From Parelaphostrongylus tenuis (taxonomy: Eukaryota; Nematoda; Chromadorea; Rhabditida; Metastrongylidae), in NCBI GenBank assembly GCA_019055375.1, contig JAHQIW010000310.1, positions 62,001 to 126,000 on the forward strand: a stretch of DNA of 64,000 nucleotides, written 5' to 3'. The notes below the pieces were generated by a model that saw only the letters and a program-made list of their open reading frames with translations, was not told the origin of the DNA and ran no database searches. Shown here in pieces: positions 56,501 to 64,000 of the stretch (its first letter is position 1; every line of letters begins with the position of its first letter). A program made the position numbers and the translations under genes.

Positions 56501-59139
56501 AGATCGGTCTTCAACTGAATCTAACGAAAACAATGTTCATGAGGAATGGATGGGTTTCTAATGCCCCATTCACGCTCAACGGAACGACAATTTCCGAATG
56601 CTTCAGTTACATCTATCAAGGTCGTGAAATCAACATGATGAACGACATAGCCCCAGAGTTGAGCAGGAGGAAACGAGCGGCTTGGAGAACGTTTAAGAGC
56701 ATCGAAGATGTAGTGAAGAGGACAAAGAACATCCGACTCCGTGCCCATCTTTTCGACTCGACAATTATCCCTGCCCTAACGTATGCAGCAGAAACCTGGT
56801 CGCTACGTAAGCAGGATGAAAGATCACTTGCCGTTATCGAACGCGCAGTCAAAAGGTCGATGCTAGGAGTATCCCGTATCTCGCAATGGAGAGAAAGGAT
56901 CCGAAGTTCCGACCTACGTCAACGATCGAAAATCAGAGACGCCGTTCTACACGCCAGGATATCGAAAATAAGGTGGGCCGGACACGTGATGCGCTTCAAC
57001 GACAACCGATGGACGAGAGCCGTTACCGACTGGATTCCTCGGGACATTAAGCGCTCTAAAGGAAGACCACTGGCCCGTTGGTCCGATTTCTTCACGAAAG
57101 CGATGGAAGAAAGATATGATGCTCAGCGAATCCCTAAAGCGAGGAGGACCCACTGGGCTACTCTTGCACGCGATAGGGAAAAATGGAAGAGTTGCTGGTA
57201 CCCGCTCGAGTCACTCGACGATCAACGGGACGACAGGTGACAGGTGATACCTTTCTTTTGAGTGTTCTATTAAGATCAGTCGTTCGTCTTCGATATCTCT
57301 CTGTAGGAAGAGCAGGTTCCCGAGATAACTGACTAATAAAAAGATCGAAAGACGACGGGTTCTGCCCGACTGACGAGTCTGTAAGGACGAAACATATCGG
57401 GCTGTACAAGAGCCCTTACCAGGCCACATGACATGCTGGCTCAAGTAATAATTGGAGGATATAGTATGTTTTTTCGAAATGTCAGAAAAGGTTGAAATGG
57501 GGGTATAATTTTCAGATGATTTTACATGACCACTTCCAGGCGAACATAAGGAGAAGTACTACGGGATAATCGAAATTCGAAGCCGTACTGAGCTCATGCG
57601 TCAAGACCTCATATTCATAACAAAGCACAAACGTTTCGTAAAACACTGGAATGGCGACCTTAATCCAGTGGAAGTGACTTATAGATAAGAAGGGCCTCGG
57701 TATGGGTGGAGCGCGGGTTCAACTTCCGTCCGAAGTCGAATTTTTGCTTACCACTCAGTTCTCTTAGTTATATTCGGATCATCATAACACTGAAGAAAAC
57801 GATGGAACAAAAAGAAATCTCTTTATTGTTATTTGAGCCAAAATGTCATGTGGTCTTTTGAATGGGCTGACTCATAGAACCCGATACAGGTGTTTCGATT
57901 TTGACGGTCTCGTCAGTCAGGCAGGTAGCTACCCTTCGTCTTTAGCCAATCCTCTCGCGTTGCTCCGTCTCCTATGCTCAAGAAAACACTTAAAACGAAA
58001 GGTATGATATATTGACGTCACCAGGCAAGAGCAATTGAGTGTACTACACCGCGTGTTTAGTGATAATTTCGCATGACATACAATGTTAAATGATCTGTCG
58101 TCGCCTACTCTTAGTATAGGGGACTGAGCGCCCCGAGAGGATTGGCTAAAGGCGAGGATGGTACCGCCCGACTGATGAAACCGTCAACGTCGAAACACGT
58201 GTATCGGGCATTATAAATCAGCCTATTCAACAGACCATATGATATGTCGACTCAAATAATAATGATGAGATATGTTGAAACTTGCTCGTGGTCCTAAGAA
58301 AACACTAGAAAAAAAAGGTATGATGTACAAAAAGAAATCTTAATAAGAGGAGCGTTAGTCAATCTCGAGTGTCACACAACAAGAATGTGCATGAGTCGTC
58401 AGTCAAATCTGACGTTTTACACGCTTCTCCTCTAATTCGTCACTGTAACTTAGTTCCTTTCAAAAATTCCAAGTGTTATGGAATATTTATGACCGTCTTT
58501 AGTTACCGTTTTCGCTTTTTGACTAGTTTTGCTAATGCTTTCCCATAAAAAATAGAATCATGCGGTAATCCTTGTGAAGAAATATCATCGGACATCTTCG
58601 CTATGCCCAATTCAAATCCTCTCTCCATTTTTTATGTATATGAAAATCGCTTAGTGTAGTGAAGAATTGATCGAAGGCCAATCTAATGAGTTAAATTGTT
58701 CAAGCATACTGCGCTCATGGAAGGTCTCGAATATCAGAAGTGATCCATTTTTACCGAGTTGTTGACCTTTTCACGACCAAACCAATCATATTGTAGATGG
58801 CCATCGCATTGAAATCAGTATTGATTTACTAATAAGCAGTCAGTTTTGGCCTAGAGAACTATTTTTGAGATCGCCTTTCCATTCTTCGATTCACAAACTA
58901 GGAAAGTGCGTGAAATAGTTCAAGGTGCTTCCAATAATAGTTTTGTAAGGCCAATTAGAGGATCATACGTACACTTTCATGTATGACGGTCGCGAAAAGT
59001 TTTAAAAACTTGCGTTCTAGTTGCTGTCTGAGCATTGCCTGCTCCATGTCACCGTCGTCCTCGTTGTTGTTGACAGCATCTTCATAAATCACATGCCGCT
59101 TGCCTCTTCTCAGTTTCTTCTTGTCCATAGAGGCTCTCG
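48805..59139 (-). CDS. Unrecognised multi-exon gene (gene U3), possible single-span membrane protein
   Basis: Exons on the - strand in transcript order. 59139-58973 has MDKKKLRRGKRHVIYEDAV then an acidic and a LRQQLERKFLKLF stretch, donor GTACGT. 54840-54690 is approximate and less sure, with hydrophobic TLFLFAALAAAWMML. 52699-52448 is phase 0 at both ends with donor GGAG/GTAAGT (ITELSDDELEALADIV, EIIEIPDEEVDDPIVEIYPR). 49818-49684 joins in phase and ends TAA (FPDEAMTEALRQEHDEQELR). Two further coding-like exons lie downstream, 49009-48953 and 48915-48805. They join in phase with each other (SERERERRIISGRGVDSE; EEVDEMPTV-like acidic end) and may be an alternative 3' end. The product would be highly charged with perhaps one membrane span. 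No family recognised. The introns hold most of the H2 ribozyme elements. Confidence 0.45.
50240..50345 (+). repeat. SINE B, 3' part only
   Basis: Retains GCTAGATATGCATTCGACC, GAATACATGGAG and GGATCAATTAATGCCCAG. The tRNA-like head is absent. Confidence 0.6.
50365..50538. repeat. TA/TATG/CATA microsatellite
   Basis: About 170 bases of TA, ATAC and ATGT units, close to self-complementary over long stretches. It lies at the tail of the truncated SINE B. Confidence 0.93.
50995..51120 (+). repeat. Half unit of ribozyme family H1
   Basis: Right-arm sequence only: GGGATTGGCACAGACGAAAG, the ribozyme, GTATAAGTGCCCATAACAGA, CATGAAAGGCTCACAATAC. Confidence 0.75.
51031..51071 (+). ncRNA. Hammerhead ribozyme, one core change (H1)
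   Basis: Stem I TGCAA/TTGCA pairs perfectly. Stem II is GGCT with GCAA loop and GGCC, then GAA, stem III ACGCGTGT and cleavage nucleotide A. The first core is GTGACGA, so C3 is G. This is the best-preserved H1 copy. Confidence 0.78.
51580..51725 (-). repeat. Half unit of ribozyme family H1
   Basis: Left-arm sequence (TTTTGAGCTTTTAATGAGG, TTGCACGGTGCTTTTTTGAT). It lies downstream of a right arm at 51.0 kb, the reverse of the usual order, so the two are separate insertions or a rearranged element. Confidence 0.65.
51650..51690 (-). ncRNA. Degenerate hammerhead ribozyme (H1)
   Basis: CTGACGA is intact with TGCAA before it, but the second core is AAA and stem III has changes. Confidence 0.5.
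51867..52407 (+). mobile_element. mariner element, internally deleted (second lineage)
   Basis: Inverted ends ATAGGTTGGGAAAAAGTT and AACTTTTTCCCGACCTAT bound 541 bases. The transposase start at 52002 reads MELTSEQIRLLMMHEW, then after a frameshift EGTVGKSMVYRWFKKFDEDE. The far end, KSEFYARGIDLLP, corresponds to the C-terminal region. The catalytic core is deleted. The ends differ from the 44 kb element, so this is a separate mariner lineage. It sits in an intron of gene U3. Confidence 0.85.
53105..53233 (+). CDS. Candidate exon on the + strand, unrecognised
   Basis: After the acceptor-like TGTGTTACAG at about 53138, a stretch encodes AKLELSDLQKRYIGKRRLIL and EKIKEFIV, with coiled-coil character. 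No partner exon was found, and it lies antisense within gene U3. Confidence 0.2.
53716..53758 (-). ncRNA. Hammerhead ribozyme, intact core (H2)
   Basis: Read on the - strand: stem I GCCCGA/TCGGGC perfect, CTGACGA, stem II GTCT-GTAA-GGAC with a GNRA tetraloop and one G-T pair, GAA, stem III ACACATGT with three outer pairs, cleavage nucleotide A. All invariant bases are present. It is in the sense strand of a gene U3 intron. Confidence 0.93.
54169..54211 (+). ncRNA. Hammerhead ribozyme, core-mutated (H2)
   Basis: As 53716-53758, but the core is CTAACGA (G5 to A) and stem I is TCAGGT on the 3' side. Stem III ACACGTGT is perfect. Expected inactive. Confidence 0.82.
54326..55438. other. Gene U3 intron region
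   Basis: Contains the doubtful U3 exon near 54690-54840; otherwise nothing assigned. Confidence 0.4.
55439..55632. repeat. Two-copy tandem repeat of about 92 bases
   Basis: A unit starting TTCTTCAAA(G/C)TCCAT(G/A)AA and ending TTCA(C)CTACGCAG with an internal poly-T tract occurs twice, at about 55440-55530 and 55531-55622, with the start of a third. The two differ mainly in poly-T length. Confidence 0.85.
55824..55866 (-). ncRNA. Hammerhead ribozyme, intact core (H2)
   Basis: CTGACGA, stem II GTCT-GTAA-GGAC, GAA, stem III ACACGTGT, cleavage nucleotide A. Stem I GCACGA/TCGGGC has one A-G mismatch. Sense strand of a gene U3 intron. Confidence 0.9.
56065..57246 (+). pseudogene. RTE-type retrotransposon reverse transcriptase, 5'-truncated
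   Basis: A frame begins in the RT palm (REYKQPLCLTFIDLKKA at about 56095). It is frameshifted near 56145, then runs open from 56152 to the stop at 57240, 362 codons. It shows RRGVRQGDTISPKLF, the catalytic box RLADDIVL (usually FADD in this family; here L), LQLNLTKTMFM, IRWAGHVMRF and RPLARWSDFF. The endonuclease and the N-terminal RT are absent. The 3' end repeats ACAGGTGA in tandem, as RTE elements do. The long intact frame suggests a rather recent insertion, but it cannot be autonomous. The second copy is at 12.3-13.3 kb. Confidence 0.92.
57364..57402 (+). ncRNA. Hammerhead ribozyme, stem III shortened (H2)
   Basis: Stem I GCCCGA/TCGGGC, CTGACGA, stem II GTCT-GTAA-GGAC and GAA are perfect. 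Stem III is only ACAT, because four bases present in other copies are missing. Confidence 0.85.
57531..57688 (+). CDS. Short open fragment, unrecognised
   Basis: After CACTTCCAG, an open frame of about 50 codons to a TAA contains EHKEKYYGIIEIRSRTELMR and FVKHWNGDLNPVEV. The composition is coding-like. It may be a piece of a transposon or of a host exon. I cannot name it. Confidence 0.25.
57670..57795 (+). repeat. SINE A tail
   Basis: GCGCGGGTTCAACTTCCGTCC (B-box region) is followed by TTGCTTACCACTCAGTTCTC and TTATATTCGGATCATCATAAC, matching the 3' flank of the tRNA-like repeats at 9.5-10 kb. Confidence 0.65.
57879..57922 (-). ncRNA. Hammerhead ribozyme, core intact (H2 variant)
   Basis: Stem I GCCTGA/TCGGGT pairs with wobbles, then CTGACGA, stem II GAC..ATC with a seven-base loop (inner pair mismatched), GAA, stem III ACACCTGT, cleavage nucleotide A. 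Confidence 0.82.
58166..58209 (+). ncRNA. Hammerhead ribozyme, core intact (H2 variant)
   Basis: Stem I GCCCGA/TCGGGC perfect, CTGATGA, stem II AAC..GTC whose base pair is A-C, GAA, stem III ACACGTGT, cleavage nucleotide A. The lost base pair of stem II may weaken it. Confidence 0.85.
58326..58972. other. Gene U3 intron, nothing assigned
   Basis: No repeat or frame supported. Confidence 0.5.
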
Positions 59140-60399
59140 CTGAAAACTTGGTCCATATTTCAGAAGCACAAAAATAAACTGAAATAAAAAATAAGACCAA
59201 AAATATTGCATGGGAAATTTTGGAGTGGTCTCTATTCTGTCAAAAGATCAGCCTGTAATAACACCGCTAGTGGGCCATTCTTAAAAATGCCATCAATTCT
59301 AACAAGGAATATTATCAAGGAAAGACTTGCAGATGTAAATACCATCTACTGCTTGTCCCTTTGTTGGAAAATTGAAGCATTCTGTAATGATTTTGAGGTC
59401 AACTAGACTCTAATCTCAGTTTTGCAGATCAATAGTGATTTTTGTGAGTCAGCTATTCTTTTTTCCTGACAGAAACGATCGAAAAAATTCAAAGATTGGA
59501 AGCTTATTGAAACATTAGGCACCTTGGTAAAAAACTGTTTCCACTTGTGAAGTTATTGACTTTATTCATGATGATTATCAGACATTATAATGAGTTTTCA
59601 CATTGATAAAAATGGTTATTATAAAATGTAAAAATAAAAATGGTCTTTATAAAATGCATAAAAATCCCACCTTCCTCTTGCAGACTCGAATACTTCGTAT
59701 GCTTTGGAACAACCTCTTTTCCTCTCTGAAACGAGCAAATTTAGATAGCTGTTCAAAAGTTTTAACAATAACAAAAAACCCAAGTTCTGACTGCATAGGG
59801 TTACCATAACCGTATTAGATCAGTCTCCAAATCTCACTGAGCGGCTAGCAGCACTGAGCACTTCATTCGCCTCTTTTCTCACATCTTTCACAAGGATCTT
59901 CGAGCATTTCGCGTGTTGTTTCAACTGCCTCTTGAGGGTTTCGTCTTTCCTATGAATGACTTAGAGTACTACTCTTGAGGAGATCTCCTTGCATTCTGTG
60001 AGAAACCCTTGAGGCGTCTGTAGGGTGTTTGTTGATTGATTACAAAGGAGTGTTGTGGATCAGACCAGCACTTTGTTTCCTGTTTGCCTGCATCACTAAC
60101 CACTCCACTGCCCCCTCCCATCTATTACAGTAACAAATTACAAGGAGCTTTTAAATCAATGTTAAGCATTTTCACAATTACAACTTGAAATTCATTTTGA
60201 AGATTTTAGAAGTTGGAAAGGAATACATATCTTGAAAATTAGAAAATAAGAGTGCACAGATTTCCAACAAATCTACTTCTATGATTTTCAGGGTGAACAT
60301 ATTCAGCGCAAGCGGCACGCAACAGCAATCTTATATGGGATCAAAAATGTTAACGAGCTCATAGCGCAACGTTGGTCTTAAAAAAACCGTCAAGGCGAA
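59140..60399. other. Upstream of gene U3, nothing assigned
   Basis: An open frame at 59603-59809 follows a CTCTTGCAG but is not convincing. Further 5' exons of gene U3 may lie here or beyond. Confidence 0.4.
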
Positions 60400-61075
60400 T
60401 GCAATATTGAAGAGGAAGGAAAATTCAGACGCCATTTCGCTATTGTCTAGGGTGATTTGAAAGGTTCTGGAGAAGGAAGTGTCTGCAAACTTGCAAGAGG
60501 GCACCGTTGATGTATCCGTCAGCTTTAGATCTGCGCAGCCAAAACAAGCCATTGCTCAAACATATTGCGATGTGCGACGCGAAGCGGATCCTCCAAAACA
60601 ATCGGGTGATCGGCAGCTCCGAAGTTTCACAGAATTTCCTAGAACTCGAATTTCACCAAAAGAAGGTCATGCTAATTTCCGATCATTATAACTTCTTGAA
60701 TTCGAGTGAAGCAATTAACTCACATTGGAGAAATATGTTCAACAAATCAAATAAATGCACCAAATGTCTCTAAAGGCTGCGATCCGTGTTGGTCAACAGG
60801 AAAGTGCCAATCCTTCTTCGTAAAGACTGTCGTACTACCGATGCCAACAAAAGTGGATTGAACTGCGCCGCGAAACTGTGCCTCATCTGCAGTACTCGCC
60901 AGAGCTCTCTTTAACTGATTTTCACTTCTTTAGGCGTACGAATGATGTCTTGTACAAAGAGTGCTTCATAAATCGCTCTGAGGTTTGGACTGCCTTCAGC
61001 GACTTCATTGATTTCAAAAGTCCAATAGTTTACGCGACTGTCATCAAAGAGCCTGTTTCTTGTTGACAAACACGT
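60400..61075 (+). pseudogene. mariner transposase remnant
   Basis: Pieces of transposase in different frames, in order: ALDLRSQNKPLLKHIAMCDAKRI then QNNR (the first catalytic-D region; the usual CDEKW reads CDAKR), FHQKKVML, RLRSVLVNRKVPILLRKDC, and the C-terminal LQYSPELSLTDFHFFRRTND. The N-terminal part and clear inverted ends were not seen. Frameshifts make it inactive. Confidence 0.8.
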
Positions 61076-63849
61076 GTAGATTCTAATTATTCTCACTTCA
61101 GTTAATGAAGTTTATTCAAAGCTGAGATATACCATTCTACAAGTGCAGGTGGAAATCGAGCATTAAATTTCAGTGAACCGAGCACTACATGAACCGAAAG
61201 GAAATTCATTAATTTTCATTAGTCAGCTAGGCTATATTTAATTGTGCTATTGCAACGAGGCCATGATTGCAGTAACAAACAGCAAAGCATTCTATTTTTC
61301 TTTTCGATTAATGGAGACTGTCCTTTGAGCTTTTCGCAAAAAGGCTAACAAATTTGCACAGTCAGTTGGAAAAATTGGTACAAGCATGATTTAATCAACG
61401 ATGGCACCGCCATCGTACGCTGTACAAAATTAGGCGAACATGGATTTCTTCCAGGCAAAAAAAAACTCTGTTTTGTTTGCCCGGAAGTAGTGAATCAATT
61501 CGTGAGGGGTGGAATGGAAATCAGGGTGGGGATGAGAACTTGAAATCTGAGTATATAATAAGCAATGAGTTCATGATGAATACGTTACAATACAGAAAAG
61601 TCAACATTTCGATCCGAAGCAGCATCCGGAGATGATCTTGTAGCTGACTTGGTCCTGATCTTTCAGAAAGCTAATCAGAGGCGGTTTAGTCCCTCATTTC
61701 AAATGTCTCTCGGTTTTCAAGCCTCTAGTTATTTACAGATTAGACTTATAGGGAAAATAATTTCCTTAGGAGCAATTCCAGACCACAAATCAGTATCTCA
61801 ACTCCGCCTTATGTCTGCCCTTTCACGGTAAATACATCTGTAACGAAAGAGCAAAGTGATTGGAAAATTGCAACGTCTTAAAGCGACTTCTCAGAAGCTC
61901 CGCTTACGTGAATAAGTTCAAATTCTTAAAGAGAATAGACCCATCCTTTGCTTTGCTTTCATTGCATCATGGCTTTTTCCTATAATCATTCTAGTAGCAA
62001 TCATGTAACTGCTTTTCATCAATGAACTTCTCTAGTCTCTAATCTTCAACTTTTTCAGAAAATTTGCTCTGCCCTAGTCTAACTCAACGTCATTCTCTTT
62101 GGAAAGATATAGAATATAAATATAAATATAAAATAAGGTATCATAACAGCTTCATACAGGAAACTGATTTTGGTTTCTTAGTTGTTCATTATATAGAAGA
62201 TAGAGATCCTAAATTCCAGTAAGTCGAGACTAATTAGTCAGTTAATGGGCTAAGATTTAGACTTGTCAGGAGTTTTCTCCAATTCCAGTAATGGAAGCAC
62301 AAGATAGCCTTTTTAGTCGCTAGTTTGTCAGTGAATGAACTTTCGCAAAGTGTTTACGAATAGCGAGAAATGTGCGGTGTATGGATTTTATTATGAATGG
62401 TTGGCTGCTTGTTGTGACCAGAGTGCAACTGGAATAGCCAGGACTAAGTGCAGTTGCTGCAGGGACTTTGTATTCCATAATATGGAGGAAGTCGAAGACC
62501 ACGGTCAAAGTAATGACCGGTGTAACTGAATATTTACTACTAAGGACGTAAGGCAGAATCTGAATGAATCTCACAAAAACGTTCTCCTTTCTTGCCGTAT
62601 GACCTGCCCTCGTTTAATAGCCTGAGATGTTATGAATACTTTCAGGAATACTCATTGAAAATAACTATTGCTATTTTGCCCACTTTTCATAGTCGACAAG
62701 ATCATATTTCAACTGGATGAGAGCCCATCTAAGATCAAACAGTCATATTTCATCCCACTGTTCATCCATTGAACGCCTTTATATACGTTGCTAAGGACAA
62801 ATGGAAGCTTTTTAAGTGCGAACTGGAGCGACTTTAATGCAAAATAGTGTATAAATTTATGTTAGCAGGACATCGGACTTCACCTATGTACTTTGTACAC
62901 AATGTTTTAGGAAGCTATTATTAGAGAACATAGCTCATAAACAAGCAAAATGCATCACACACTGAGCACTTGTTGTCAAAATTTCATATACAAATCTTTC
63001 TATGAAGTTTTTGAGAAAATCTGAAACTTCTGTCAAATATTATAGACGTTGTTGCTTTCATAAACAAACATGATATTCTCTGGATATGAAACGAACACCG
63101 TAATACATAGCGATAACTGTTGACTTATAAGTCTTCTTTCCCATTACCGTTCAAAGGGAGCAATATCGTTTGTGAGGTATTCAACAAAAATTCAATTACC
63201 TTATTTCTCATTTTTCAATTCTCAACATATCTTACTCTCTTAGTTGCAACTGTGAAATGCCAAATCTTCAAAAATAAAAATGTTTTCAATAAATTTTAAT
63301 GAAGCTGAAAGCAATTACTCATTACTACCCTATATTACCGCCATATGCAAATAGAGAGAACATGAAATGCTCAATTACGTAACATTTATAGGATGAACTC
63401 AAATCTATCATATTTTGTATTAGGATATCATTAAGACGAAGAACTTTCGAAGAAATTGCGCCCTTATTCCTTAATGTTTGCTAACAAATCCCATTTTTGA
63501 TTGAAGTTGCACTGCTTTAGTAATGACGTCAAAAGTGCTTAACGAGAATTCTTGAGTTGAAGAGGAAGTTCTGGAGATCTGGAAGCTCTCACGCAACGCT
63601 TTTTTTTCATCCACAATAGTCAAGGCCCATCAAGTTAGTTGGTCATGTGACATCCAAGCATTTCACCTCACGGCTTGAATCAGTGCCTCTTATTGGACTG
63701 CTCAATAACTCAGTATTAATAATGATAGTAATGGTAATAACAGCGATAATAATGATATTAGTAATAGGATTATAGCAATAATGGCAGGATCAATAACATT
63801 AGGTCGCTACCCAATTTTGGCACAAGAGCAATAATCACAATATTCGCTC
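61076..63849. other. Nothing assigned
   Basis: AT-rich. Open frames at 61649-61831 and 62320-62574 have no recognisable content. It has short ATAAATATA repeats near 62115-62140 and TAATGATA-type repeats near 63715-63785. Confidence 0.45.
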
Positions 63850-64000
63850 ACCAGAACTGATTAAAACTGTATGATTTTAATATTGTTCAACTGCGCGTTT
63901 TTTGTGAACAATTTAATATAAGAAATGCTATGCTTGCTTTAAGATGGAGCTGTGTTGGGAACAAATTCGCTTCCTACTCATGCACGAATGGCGCCGTAGG
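63850..64000 (+). mobile_element. mariner 5' end, cut by the window edge
   Basis: GTATGATTTTAATATTGTTC and TTTTTTGTGAACAA match the 5' region at 15.69 kb. The frame starts MELCWEQIRFLLMHEWR near 63943, a mariner transposase start that is open to the edge, so it may be better preserved than the 15.7 kb copy. Confidence 0.75.

Larger units (their letters stand above)
55720..57465. repeat. Family H2 inverted arms enclosing an RTE fragment
   Basis: The left arm (55720-56040) and right arm (57275-57465) are inverted H2 units, each with a ribozyme. The RTE fragment lies between them. ATACCTTTCTTTTGAGTGTT, the outer end of the H2 unit, occurs both at 55718 and directly after the RTE 3' end at 57247. 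Confidence 0.85.
57815..58325. repeat. Inverted-pair element, ribozyme family H2 (variant)
   Basis: Arms 57815-57975 and 58130-58325 are inverted. The sequence between them has TGCTCAAGAAAACACTTAAA and GCAAGAGCAATTGAGTGTAC. The ends read TTATTTGAGCCAAAATGTCA and ATGTCGACTCAAATAATAAT. Confidence 0.85.

Noticed and set aside
62320..62574. Overlapping frames on both strands, the + strand one cysteine-rich
   Set aside because: No splice context, signal peptide or family; left unassigned.

Overview
This window looks like a piece of a parasitic nematode genome, most likely a strongylid such as a hookworm. The evidence is a four-exon nematode cuticle collagen, a many-exon SLC26 anion transporter with nematode-style TTTCAG acceptors, mariner and RTE-type retroelement remnants, tRNA-derived SINEs, and large introns full of repeats. 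No bacterial or viral gene is visible. The species call is inference; the nematode call is well supported.

Layout. 3.1-4.7 kb: cuticle collagen (+), facing an unrecognised two-exon gene (-) at 5.0-5.7 kb. 6-17 kb: mostly repeats (foldback element, SINEs, an inverted pair of tRNA-like sequences, a broken RTE reverse transcriptase, a mariner remnant). 17.8-26.0 kb: exons of an unrecognised gene on the - strand. 26.5-28.3 kb: decayed Penelope-like retroelement (-) with RT and GIY-YIG portions. 31.2-43.7 kb: SLC26 sulfate/anion transporter (+) in 19 exons, its introns carrying SINEs, a foldback element and tandem ribozyme units. 43.9-45.0 kb: mariner remnant. 48.8-59.1 kb: another unrecognised multi-exon gene (-), its introns packed with repeats. 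60.4-64 kb: further mariner pieces.

The most striking content is a set of 19 type I hammerhead ribozyme motifs, at least six with an intact catalytic core. They fall into three sequence families that differ in stems I and II. All share the CTGANGA and GAA cores, a very short self-complementary stem III and mostly A at the cleavage position. Seven pairs are inverted, always with the - strand copy on the left and the + strand copy on the right, so each pair reads outward. One intact copy lies about 0.6 kb upstream of the Penelope-like reading frame on the same strand, as expected if these are pseudo-LTR pieces of Penelope-like elements. Several lie in sense orientation inside introns.

The genes do not form a pathway. 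The collagen is a structural product of the hypodermis and the SLC26 protein is a plasma-membrane anion carrier or exchanger. The three unrecognised genes are supported only by joined reading phase, splice sites and coding character. Exon joins were worked out by eye and need RNA evidence.
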